DNA of 64,000 nucleotides from Chionis minor (lineage: Eukaryota > Chordata > Aves > Charadriiformes > Chionididae). Under the pieces are notes generated by a model. The model did not search any database and had not been told where the DNA came from. It saw only the letters and a program-made list of their open reading frames with translations. The translations under genes and the position numbers were made by a program. The DNA lies in NCBI GenBank assembly GCA_013398295.1, contig VZSF01008499.1, positions 1,206,899 to 1,270,898 on the forward strand. The letters are read 5' to 3'. Shown here in pieces: positions 1-11,400 of the stretch. Each line of letters begins with the position of its first letter. Position 1 is the stretch's first letter.

Positions 1-1086
1 CCCTTTTTGACATCCCTGGTATGAAGACAGATATGAAGAAAAACAGTCTTGCTTTCAAGAATTTTGCAGCCTAAATAGAAAATGCATAGAAGGTGGAGGA
101 GAATGAAAAAGGAGTGATTTTCCCTCTCACCACCTGTCATACAGATGACCAAAACTTAAGTCTTCTAACTGTCAGCCAAGTGCTGTATCCCTACACTAAT
201 TTGCTTCTAGGGAAATTTACCAGAACTAGCTCTGTCAGTATGACTGATGCAGCAGCCGCAGAATTCTAAAGAAATATAACCTGAAGCAATAGTGCAGTTG
301 TTGATAATGGGAACAACAGAAGTATAATTTAAAAATGTGAATTGCAGTTTTTAGTATTATAAAATGCATATCCAGGTGGGGGTTTAAAATTTACCATGGT
401 GTTGGGGAATACTTTTTTCCTCCTCGCCTTTTTAGCAGCCTCATCTTATTTAGTGGCATATATCTTGTGGATCAGAAGATTCTTTGCACAATATATGGTG
501 TTTTCAGATTTCCAGGAGCATAGAATGTATTTTAAGACAGGCTGTGGTTATATGACAGTATTTGAATCAAAGTGCATCTTACGTTTTTGGGGTTTTTTTT
601 TAATTTTATGTAACTATAAATACATTTGGAAAAGCAACAGCCATACTGAAGTGTTAAAATAGGAGTCCCCAAGGTTTGGAACTGAGGCATTTTGCTTTTT
701 GAGACCATATTTAATGTTTTAATAAGACTTGGCACATTCTTCAGAAACTCTTACCATGAGGTAAATCTGAATGGTATTTGTGGACTGGTGGCAATACAAA
801 GTTTTCTTCTAGTAGGTAGGAACATTTGCAGTAAATGCAGTATATTCATATGTCCATTCAGGAAAAGAAACACAGGACTCTACCCTTCATCTGGCCTGGC
901 ACAGTTAAAAGGACATAGCTGAAACTATGCACAAAAAGCTGCCTGCAACCAACCCACAAATTAGTTTGAATACTTTTTTGTACTAAAAATTTGTTCCATA
1001 GAAGCACCTTCAGAATTTGTGGTTATGATTCCAATAATGTGATTTCAAATCTGTTTCTATACATGCAGCTATTATGTTTTGGTTCT

Positions 1087-1127
1087 GGGGGTTTTTTTTG
1101 GGGGGTGGTGGGGGTGGGTTTTTTGGG
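1087..1127 (+). other. G-tract cluster, possible G-quadruplex
   Basis: Within about 40 bases the plus strand has G runs of 5 (1087-1091), 6 (1100-1105), 5 (1110-1114), 3 (1116-1118) and 3 (1125-1127), separated by T-rich loops of 1 to 8 bases. This satisfies a simple four-tract G-quadruplex pattern. Surrounding DNA is AT-rich, so the cluster stands out. No gene or promoter lies beside it, so a role is not implied. Confidence 0.6.
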
Positions 1128-1325
1128 TTCTTTAATGCTGTGCATTTACTTAACAGTATAGTAATATTAGTAGGAGAAAATAACTTTGAAGCTCTAATTC
1201 GCCTGTCTGAAGTCTATGCCATATAAACAATTAATTTTAACCCAACATCTGCTTAGTGTTTTCACCTTTTGAGAACAGGTTATTAGAGTAGCTATAGCAT
1301 AAAAACGTCATTTATGGAGTAACAG

Positions 1326-1351
1326 GGCAAAATACCAGATGGTATTTTGCC
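1326..1351. repeat. Perfect 11-bp inverted repeat with 4-nt loop
   Basis: Arms at 1326-1336 (GGCAAAATACC) and 1341-1351 (GGTATTTTGCC) are exact reverse complements around the loop AGAT. The hairpin is too short for a microRNA precursor and no related copy was seen elsewhere in the window. It may be coincidence. Confidence 0.7.
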
Positions 1352-1841
1352 ATAACAGTGTGGTTACTTCAAAGCTAGTGGCATTGCTGCTACTGTGTAG
1401 TATCCTGGTCATGTAGCTAATGACAACACAGACCCATGCTGTGCTTAATTTTTCTGATGTTTCTATAAACGGTGCAAAAACTCATTAGAATTATAATGCT
1501 TTGTGCAGGCCTGCAACTTTTGTATGTTTTCCTATTTCTTGATAGCCTCTTTGTGGAAAGATTTTTAAAACTACACATACACATCTTTTTTTTACTGTGT
1601 GTACTGTCTAGTGGAGTTACAATATACACTTCCCAAAGTCATGTTTTAACACTGCAAATCAGTTAGTAACGGTACACGCTTCTTACTATTTTTACATTAT
1701 TGTATCAGAATAGATACACATAGTCTTCTGACATGTGATGTAATTGAGTGCCATGGTTCTGTTGGTTCTGTCTTATCCTTTAGTCATCTGAGGAAACAAA
1801 ATGTTGTCAAAACAGAAGCAGTGTGAAGTAGTAGGATCATT

Positions 1842-2703
1842 GCCAACACTTCCCACATTTGAGACAATGCAAAATTGGGAGGAGCTTGGTAGACCAGGGG
1901 GTTATGTTGCCATTCAGAGGTACCTCAACAGGCTGGATAAATAGACAGAGAGGACTCTCATAGTTCGACAAAGGGAAATGCAAAGTCCTGCATCTGGGGA
2001 GGAGTGACCCCCTGTGAGAGTACAGGTTGGTATAACTGTCTGAAAGCAGCTTTGCAGAGAAGGTACTTGTGGACAAGAAGTTGACCAGGAACTAGCAACG
2101 CACTCTCACTGCAAAACACTGAAGCATCTTCTTAGGCTGCATTAGGAAGAGCATCGCTAGAGGTTGAGTGAAGTGATCCTTCTCCTTTATCAGCCCTACT
2201 CTACTTAGGTGGGGCCATATCTGTAGTGCTGAGTCTAGTTTTGGGCTCCCTGGTAAAAGTGAGACATGAACATAGTGGAATGTGTCAAGTAAAGGCCACA
2301 AAGATGGTGAAGGGACTGGAGCATCTGTCATACAGGGAGAGACTTGGAACTCTTTAACCTAGAGATGAGAAGGCTCAGGGAGGGATCCTTTCAATGTGTA
2401 TAAATACCTGGTGGTAGGAAGTAAAGACAATAGAGTCAGACTCTTCTCCATAGTGCCTTGTAACAGAGCAAGCGTCAGTGGGCACAAACTGAAACACAAG
2501 AAATTCCATCTGAACATCAGAAAATACTTTTTTGCTGTGAGGGTGGTTGCACACTGGGACTAGTTGCACAGGCTGGTTGTGGAGTCATCATCTTTGGACA
2601 CTGCCTTGGGCAACCTGCTATGGGTGACCCTGCTTGAAAACGAGCGCTGGATTAGAGTATAACCAGAGGGGTCCCTTCTAACCTCTGTTCTGTTTGTCTG
2701 TGA
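1842..2703 (+). mobile_element. Old 5'-truncated CR1 LINE copy
   Basis: The segment aligns by eye with the second half of CR1 ORF2 and its short 3' UTR. Landmarks in order are the stretch after the reverse transcriptase active site (about 1870-1950), the region matching the LHLG-type segment (about 1975-2010), the 'cacaaagatggtgaaggg' block near 2296-2315, and the terminal 'ggtcccttctaacc' block near 2670-2683. Stops and indels are scattered through every frame, so it is dead. The octamer tail is degraded to TCTGTTTGTCTGTGAT. Divergence is clearly higher than in the copy at 47426-48345, so this is an older insertion. The 5' boundary is uncertain by a few tens of bases. Confidence 0.88.
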
Positions 2704-4593
2704 TCAGGAACTATTTAAGCATGAATAAAAAGTCATGGAAGACATCAAGGTAAATTTTAGGCACTACCACTGGGGTTTTTTTCTTGTTGGATTCCTACTC
2801 TTACTGGAATGCTGTTCAATAGTTTAGTTGGTGATTTCAAACAAAGTTTTTGAAACTTTGTTTCTTACAATTAAACATTTAAATTTTATGCAAATAATGG
2901 AAAGCACCAGCACAAATATTTCAAAGACTGGAAAATCAGCCAATGGAAGACCAAAGGAGCTCAGTTTCTCAAAGATACAGTTAAAAGGAGAGTTGACCAT
3001 ATCTACTGACAACTCATGCTCACCATCTCTGTTTCATGTCTTTTCAATCTCTATGCTCTATGCTATTCTCTGTGCTTCGTCATTAAGGGATATGCAATAT
3101 TATTTATCAGTGCTTTGAAAACTCTCTATTTGCAGTAACATATTGAACTATTTTAGCACTAGAAACACCAAATATTGTCAGCCAATATGGTAGAAAACAT
3201 ATTCTAACATCTACTATGATTGGACACAGGTCTGGGAAATAACACCAGAGAATCTCTTTTTTACAATGCAAATGCTTTACAGCTTAAAAATATCTCTGTC
3301 TGTGGCTCTAGTGCTCTAGTGATATAAGTTTTAAAGATAGGTTCAAATATTCAAGGAACTCAAAAAAGAGTGAAAGCATCCAATATAAATCTATTCTGAA
3401 ACTACATATACAATTCTATTACATTTTTTTGAAGATTTCAAATACAGTTCTTAATATCATTTTCACCTTATTGTTTGTGGTGGTGCAGACCCCCTTCCCT
3501 GGGCCACATTTTGATGTCAGGACCAGCCAGTGGTTTTTGGTAGCCTGAACAAAGACGCTGGCATTTGAAGTGAACTACATCTCCAGGAAGCAATCTGTCT
3601 TTCACTTGCACTTAATATTTCCTTGAAAGTAATTTGAAATAGATAAATAAACAATTTCAAGTAATTACTGTACTTAATTTTAACATTTCCTGATAATTGT
3701 GTTTAATAGGACCTAAAAGGTTTCCATTTGTTTCATTATACTTAATTTGATAAACTTCAAAACATCAGAGATATTTCTGAATGGCGCACTGAGTTCTAAA
3801 CATTTGAGAATGACAAATTGCGCACATTGCATTTGTTTTTCTAATTATATATTCTGGCTTATTAGCATTATATAAGCACTAGATCTCAACATTTTAGCCA
3901 TAAAATAATTAGGTAAGAAGCTGGTCAAGTAGGTGACGTTGATCTATGAGTATGTTTTTTCTTGTATTACATTTCTTTTCCAAAGCCTGTTAAAGTCAAA
4001 AGACTCCTATCAACAAGGCTACTTTGGATATAAGCTAAGTGTAAACCCCTGCCATTCTTCACCAAGTGTTAGGATTGAAATGAAGGAGAAATTAGTCACT
4101 ATTGTTAATTTTCAAAACTGAAATGTGGCTCTACTCAGTCTTGAGAACCTGAACATTGTAGAGTTCTTCACTGTGTAGGGTTCTTGCTATATTTTAATGA
4201 TGTGGAAGTTAACCATCAGTGTTTAACAAGTTGTTATGCTCTTTCTGTGCTTGTTGCAGATAAATATGCACCTCCACCCTGAGACAGGAATGTAAAATAT
4301 ATGGGCTGCTTTGGAGGTTATGTAGATGCTTAATGATTGTAGTTATTTAAATTGTCATAGTTTACCCCAAAATGAATCTCTGCCTATTTCTGTAAGCATC
4401 TTTTAAAGTAAATATCTTATTATGGGTATGTCACTAAGGAATTCTTGGGATAGAATGTACAACAAATATTAGCGATTGCAGAGATTTAAATTTGCATCTT
4501 TCCATTTCCTATTGAGTGCTCTGGTTACCAGCCTGTAGAGATATTTCTGTCTTTTCTTTATTTAATCTGTAATTGTTCTGCACATTGAGAAAT
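2704..4593. other. AT-rich DNA between two CR1 copies
   Basis: No gene or repeat family was recognised. The longest frame is 96 codons (2828-3118, plus), overlapped on the other strand by a frame of similar size, and it has no recognisable domain. A perfect hairpin lies at 2839-2863. Confidence 0.6.
2839..2863. repeat. Perfect 11-bp inverted repeat with 3-nt loop
   Basis: The arms AAACAAAGTTT (2839-2849) and AAACTTTGTTT (2853-2863) are exact reverse complements around TTG. It starts 136 bases after the CR1 3' end but is not part of the CR1 sequence. It is too short to call a transposon terminus or a microRNA. Confidence 0.7.
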
Positions 4594-5444
4594 AGTCCTT
4601 GGGAAAGTCGCGGTCCTAGTCCCTGGGAAAGTTATGGAATGAATCCTCTAGGGACCTGTAAGTTGAATGAAGCATGTGATTGGGAAAAGCCAGCACAGAT
4701 TCACCAAGGGCAAATCATGCTTGACAAACCCGATCACCTTCTATGACAGTTACCTGCTCGGTTGATGTGAGGTGAGCAGTGAACGTTGTCTGCCCTGACT
4801 TCTCCAAGGCTTTCAACACAGTTCCCCACAGGCTCCTCCTAGAGAAACTGATGTGTAACAGTCTAGCCAAGTGGTCTGTGCAGTGGGTGTGAAACTGGCT
4901 GATAGGCTGCACCCAGAGGGCAGTGGTAAATAGCTCTTATTTGAACTAGCAGCCTGTCACAAGTGGGGTCCTCCAGGAATCAATATTGGGCCCAACTATG
5001 CTTAATATCTTCATAACTGATCTGGATGATGGGATCAAGTGTACCCTGATGACTTTTGCTGATGATACTAAACTGAGGGGGGAAGTGGACACTTTGGAAG
5101 GGAGAACCACCCTGCAGGAAGACCTGGATAGGCTGGAAGAGTGGGCAAACAAGAACCTTATGAATTTCAACAAGGACAAGGGTAAGGTCTTGCACCTGGG
5201 AAAACATAATCCAGGAGAGCAGCACAGGCTGGGATTTACCTGGCTGGGGAGCAGATCTGTGGAAAGGGACCTGGGGGTCCTGGTGGAGAAGCTCAGTGTG
5301 AGTGAACAGTGTGCTGCTGCGGCAAAAAAGGCCAACAGGATGCTGGGTTGCATCAACAAGGGCATCATCAGCAGAGATCAAGAAGTCATTATCCCCCTCT
5401 ACTCAGCGCTTGTCAGGCCACACGTGCAATACTGTGTTCAGACT
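4594..5444 (+). mobile_element. CR1 LINE fragment, central ORF2 only, 3' end missing
   Basis: The copy starts in the part of CR1 ORF2 upstream of the polymerase domain (block 'ctgggaaagttatggaa', 4622-4638) and ends at the codons for ALVRPHVQYCVQ near 5440. The rest of ORF2, the 3' UTR and the octamer tail are absent, and AT-rich unrelated sequence follows from about 5445. CR1 copies are normally truncated at the 5' end and keep the 3' end, so this one was probably cut by a later deletion or rearrangement. Its left edge carries an imperfect direct repeat, 4594-4608 and 4618-4632, 24 bases apart. Internal stops and frame changes before about 4980 show it is inactive. Confidence 0.9.
4680..5444 (+). 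pseudogene. CR1 ORF2 reverse transcriptase remnant
   Basis: Intact CR1 ORF2 encodes an endonuclease and a reverse transcriptase that copy the element's RNA at the target site. Here only part of the reverse transcriptase survives. From about 4980 to 5444 one frame stays open for roughly 155 codons. It shows the catalytic FADD box at 5055-5066 (FADDTK), then EDLDRLEEWANKN, the KVLHLG segment, ERDLGVL, and the PLYSALVRPH thumb-region motif. Upstream, 4680-4980 keeps recognisable pieces such as KGKSCLTN and the segment for DFSKAFDTVPH, but in several frames with stops. The N-terminal endonuclease and the C-terminal domain are missing. No function is expected. Confidence 0.88.
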
Positions 5445-8400
5445 AAACTGTAACCTGGTGATCAAGGCCTTTTTCATGACATAATTCCTCAGTCAAAAGA
5501 TGTATTGATCCTTACTATCTTCTAGCTAAAAGGAAAACACTGTCTCAATTATGCAAAGTAAAAGGGAAGCAGCACTTCCTGTTTGTGTACTCAGAGCTTT
5601 AACTGCCTCAAGGAAAAGTGGCATCTGAGCAGAGGGTTTTAGAGTCTAAGTTATAGGTCCTACACTGAAAATTACGTGTTCTCTCCATGCATCTGGCACA
5701 GTGCTTCTGTTGGCTTGGTCATCTTCTGTCTGTGCTTCAAGATTTTTTTCTAAGATGTTTTCTCAGCTCTGGAAGTTCCCAAGGGAAAGTTGTTTCAACA
5801 CTGACTTAAAATCCAGCAGAGATTCAGTACTGGTAAGGATATTTCAGAGAGTTGACCCAGTCTCAGTGTGTCTCACAACTAATGGGTGATTCTTAATTAT
5901 ATCTTGCCAAAGTCTTATTTCATTTCCTGAAAATGTATCAGTGTTTGGATTTAAAAACTAAACAAAACCAAAGCCTTAGCTCCATGCTTGATGTTCAAAC
6001 ATGACATAAACAAAATTTCTTTTTTTCTCAGTGCAAGCGCTTTGTAATATAGGATTGAGCATGCATATATTTTCATTCTGTTGTTTATGAATAAATGCAG
6101 ATAGATCACAGTAAAAAACACTGAGATTTATTGTTAGAAGACTGAATTACAGTAGTAGTACAAGCTAACTGTTAAGCGTTTCTTCCCATCTTGGTATTGC
6201 AGTCTAGAACTACCCTCTGGAATGATCAAGGTAAGGGTCGTTGATATACATATAAAATTAACAGAAGGCAATGGCTGTTCTTGTGCTTTATAATGCTACT
6301 ATAAAATCCTCTGTCCATTGAGAGTGAGGCTTAGAACTGGAATTTTCTTTCTCAGATATCCTTGTAAGACTGTAACTTTTATAATAGGTTTCTTATTCTA
6401 GAGACTTTGTTCCCTGTTCTTAAGGTCTCCTGAGTAACTTTTTGCTGTCATAACTGTTTTTAAAAATAGTATTTTTGTCATCTGTAACCTTACAGGGTGA
6501 TTTTTGTACCAATATATTTGTGTGACTAGATATATTCAGGTGCTAATTTAATTTCCACTTGTCTCAAGGTCTAGTGAATAGAAAAATCTGTGTTAGTTTT
6601 GAATTTTATATGTATGCAGTTGTATGTGTGTCATTACTTTCTCTGAAGCCCATGATGGATAGCTTGAATATATGTAGTAAATTATTTATACCAAGGACTA
6701 GAACTATGACTTTGGATTACTTCCCATTTCTCTGCTAACTCCAAAGAATAATTGGGCAATTTGATAAAGTATTATTTACCACTGAGGCCAAATTTTTTCC
6801 TTTCTGGGGTAAAAAAATTATTAGGCAAATTTGAAAAGCATCTCTTAAATTTGTAAAACCTCAATAGTTGTCTCCTCTGTAAATAAACGAATGGTCTTCC
6901 TAAAAGCAAGGCTATATCAGCAGGTTGCGTCAAAGCTTATGTGTATACTGTGTCAGTGTCTGTCATATTTATAGATGGATATATGATGACAGAGAGTTAA
7001 TAGCTGACAGTTAATAGTTGCGTTATGGCACTTTGAAGTTACTGATTCACATTAATTGAAAGAAGCATTAATTTAGCAATTCCGGCTTTATAAGTCTTCT
7101 AATTTTCCATGGATTTCAGATTTTTTTCCAAGATCTTGGCCTTCCACCTTCTTAGCCTGCCTTGTCATGTGGTACTCTTCTGCAAGATTCCCATGTGTCT
7201 TTGTCTCATTCTGTACTAAATTCTACTGAACACTTAATTCTTTTAAATGTGGCGACCAAGGATATACATAGACTGTTACTGTGCTCAGTTGGTGAATGGG
7301 CGCTTGTTAAGTTGTGTCAACGGTGTGCCTGAGTCTTCAGTTTCTTTAATAATTATCTTTTAATCAATCCCTGGTTCCTGGTTTCCAAAAGTGGGGTGGT
7401 TATTTTGCAAGAGTGGAACGTGGGAGTGGTATTGCTACCTTTTTGTCATGTATCTATTGTAAAGGGAATTTTCTCCAGTGTAAGGGGAGTATATCCTGGG
7501 TACTATTAGAATACAGCTGGAAACAGTAATTTTTCCTGAATCACATATATGTATTTCTTACTTACATGACACTTACTACAGATGAGTGTACGGAATCCAT
7601 AAGGTAAAGACAGAGATGCTAGCAAGTTCTATGGGGAAAAAATAAAAGGAAGTTAGTAAGTACTAAATTCTGCTAGTACAGTTTAAAACAGTAAATAAGG
7701 TTAGCAAAATCATTCTTTTGCAGTCACTTCAGCTAAACATAAGATTACTGATTTGGGTCCCTAAATTTAGCTGCTGGTATATCTGAGGCTTTTTCAATGT
7801 TAGGAGGTATTTTTGGTGAACTTTTGTGTATAATTTCACACATCACCAGCATCTTAAAAGCTGACGAAAGATAGGCAAGCTGGTATAAGAAGCATTTTGC
7901 AAACTAGATGTTTTCCTGCTATAGAACAGTAATTTCAGGTAATAACATAAAACTTATGAGAAGGATTTTTCTTTGAAATTATTATCTAAATTATAGTAAC
8001 ATTTCCAGTACCTTTCAATCATACCTTTATGGTGATACGTGAGAGGGAAGAAGACATGCAAAAGAATATCCATCAGAGACAAACTGATATACAAAGATAA
8101 TAGTTAATCTCCTTTAGACATTGGGGATGAATGCATTTTTTTAAAAAAAAGAGTGACAGGTCACATTTGATCTCTAAAAAGATTTGACAAGCTGAACATA
8201 CTATAGGAGCTATATAGTATTTTCAATTGCAAGGAACAATTGCAAGGACAGCATGTTCAGTGTGAAAATGAAACATGTTTTTCCTTCTATGAAAGAAGAA
8301 AATGGAAGACATGAATGGAGACGTCATGCTTCCATGGTGCTAACGTAATTTCCATAATTGTTTAGGATAATTATGTTTTTGAATATATGTATTCCTAAGA

Positions 8401-11400
8401 GCTTATTAAAGTGCAGAAAAGTTGAAAACACAGGTTTAAAAGATATTTTGATGTTCAGAATACTTAGCTGGAAGATTATATTGTATGATATTATTAAGAT
8501 GTTACATTATATTTTTACACTCTATGAATGATATTGCTACACAATATGATACTGAATTTTCATTTAACATGAAAATGCTTTTCAGACATTGCAAGAAGAC
8601 TTAGTAGTTACCTATCTTGAATTCTCAAAATAGTAAGAACAGTCAGCCTTTCCCTGATCACTCTTAATATCTGTGCAATTGACTGCAAAGTAAGCTTGGG
8701 TTTAAATTCAGTTGTTACCATAAGTAGTGGGATAATGCAATTCATTCAAAAGAAAAAACTGTAAAGTTTTTAATAACAGTTCCCCTTGAATAACTATGCA
8801 TATCTGTACATTCAAAATGTTATATAAAAGCCAATATTTGCATTTTAAAATGCTACAAAAGTATTATCGTAATCCAAATAACTAAGGACTGCATGTCTTG
8901 AGGGTCTCTAGAATGGTCAACACTCAAGTTATGTGACTGAATATTTGGTATCTCTTTAATTGAATTTACTGTCTCTGTAAGTTACTGCTTTGTGTCTAAC
9001 AGATGCATCAGTTTATTTAACTGCTGACGTGTATGTCTGGCAAATTGGATGAATCTGGAGTTTTAAATGTAGCAGGAGTTAGAGTACTTCCCTTTATGAC
9101 TTCAAAATCTTCTTAGCATTCATCTTTCCAGACAAATTTTCTCTTAGTTAGCTAATGTAATGATGCTGCCTGGTCTCTCTAATTCACAGAGGCCTACTGA
9201 TCCTCCTTCTTCTGGAGGTCTGTAGACATTTTCCATTCAGTGTGGGGGTGAAGCTTAATCCATGCTTTCTGATTATATGCCTCATGGAAGTAATGTAGAG
9301 TTTTGTCATATAAACCCTGGTTCCTTCAAAGCATTACAGTCCTTTATGCTCCTACCAGATGTTCCTCACATATTTTTCTGGGAACTAATGAATTAATGTA
9401 AATATAAAAAGATATCTCCAGTCCTAAAAACCTGTGTTAAATCATTTGCTGCTCTCTCAACTTATGAATCTGAAAGATCCTTGTGACGTTACTAAACTCT
9501 TTTTTCTTGTTCTTCTGCGGCCAGTTAACTCCAGCAATTCCAGGTACTAAGTCAAAAAAATACTAAAAAATATTTAAATCCGAAGTGTCTTCTCTAGTTG
9601 GGCATAGCTTGTACTGTCTGTGAGAGTATGACATGTCCTGTAATTAATGCTTATCTTAAGGTTCTGTTGATCAGATTTACTTCAGATGCTAGTTCATTAG
9701 TCATTGAATTCAAACACATGGATTTTAATGGTATCCCAAGGAATTTTCCCCGAAAGTTGGGCTGAGGCTATTTGGTAGCAGTATGTATTTCATTGTATTT
9801 GTATTGCATTACATTTGTATTGTATTACAAGCAAATAGTTACTCCACTTGTGGCTTTTTGCCAGTTGAAGAGTTCCACTGCAATAACCTCTGCCTTTACA
9901 ATACCTACAAGTATAATAACGCTTGGGACCCATTCAGAAACCAGTTTCCTTTTATCTGTAGGATGCCTGTAGACAGCTTGCACACGGCTTGCTTCTTATA
10001 CTGCTATGTTACCAGCAATCTTAAGATATAGCTGGTAGTGAGCTGATGCTAAGAAGCTAGTAGTTAAGTGATAATACCTTGAAGAAAGAGGTAGAGGATT
10101 TTTATTTTTTTTAACTGACAGGCTTCGTAGAGTCCTATGAACTGTCATTTTTGGGGTGATTGTAATGCAGGTGTCCTCCACCACAAGATCATATCGATGT
10201 TGATCCCATGGCAAGATACATGTGGCTGTGCGATGGGGGCTGCCATCCCCTGTGAGAAGTGGCAGGAAGCTGGCAGGAAGCTTTATGCACATTGCAGCCT
10301 GCCTATATCCGAAGTGCCTTTGGGAAGAGATTGACAAGCAGGACATTGTGAGCTGTGTGAGTAATTCTGATGACTAATTGCAGTTTTCAGTTAGGAGGTC
10401 GCACACACCTCCTGTCATGTAATCCTGGTATCTGTCTGTCCGTCTGTAATTCAGCTATAACTTGGTCTATAAGAGTTTTTTTCTGCCATTACCCTGCTCT
10501 GACAGCATGTTGGGAAGTTCCCATGTTAGATGATTTTGAATGGTTGTTCATTTCAGTTTCCTGTATTATTCACACCTGACATAAGCATTACTCTCATTGC
10601 TATCTACATTATGCTATTTTTTCTCTCATTATATGATGTTCCAAATGCTCGTTTCTCTTCATAATGTGAGAAAGGTCACAAGTACCCAGAGGTATGATAT
10701 CTCTCTGTGACAGCAGAAAATGTAAATGTGAAGTAAAGAGTTTGTCTGCATTAATACCCACTGGGGGAATAAAGTGTGAACTAGGAAAACCTGTTGTGAC
10801 TTGTAGTGAAAATCACATCGCTCATGTACATTTAAACCAATTTCTGGTTTTTGGCATTGAAAACATCTGTGGCTGTGGTTTTACATATTATAACTCGCAG
10901 TATGTGTTATCATTTTGGCCCTTATACACCTATTTCCATTTATTGTCTGGAGAATATATTGCTTTTTGATTTGGAATTTTTTAAGCTTACATTTTGGAAC
11001 TTCTCATGTCCTCAGATTATGACTGGATGTAAAGCAATAGCATACCTTTTAGTATTAATTGGTTACTCTTTTCATATTTACCTGGGATTTTTTATTCTCA
11101 GCATGTTTTGAAAATGTAAAATATTTCCAGAACTCCAGTATTACTCCTATCTTGTGGAATATAACATTAAAACAGCAGTAGACATTTACTAACATGTGAA
11201 ATCTCAGCAGGTGGTAGATTTTGAGCCCATAGCCTCAATACATTATTACATCTATTACATTGAATAAAAGGAGTTCCTTGGCATTCTCTAGTGGTAGACT
11301 TGTGGCAGAAATGAAACTATTAGTTTGGTGGCACTTTAACACAACAAAGAAGGAGTCGAGATACTTCTGTAAAGTCAAATATATGCAATCACAAAGTGGC

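Larger units (their letters stand above)
1..1841. other. AT-rich DNA without a recognisable gene
   Basis: No exon, RNA gene or mobile element was recognised. Open frames on both strands are under 90 codons and overlap one another in different frames, as expected by chance. The only distinctive structures are a G-tract cluster at 1087-1127 and a perfect hairpin at 1326-1351, listed separately. Intron and intergenic DNA cannot be told apart here. Confidence 0.6.

Noticed and set aside
4946..5381. Minus-strand frames of 133 and 140 codons
   Set aside because: They are antisense shadows of the CR1 reverse transcriptase frame on the plus strand.
9797..9828. Minisatellite of 16-bp units
   Set aside because: There are only two units, with one mismatch, in AT-rich DNA. 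This is ordinary slippage.
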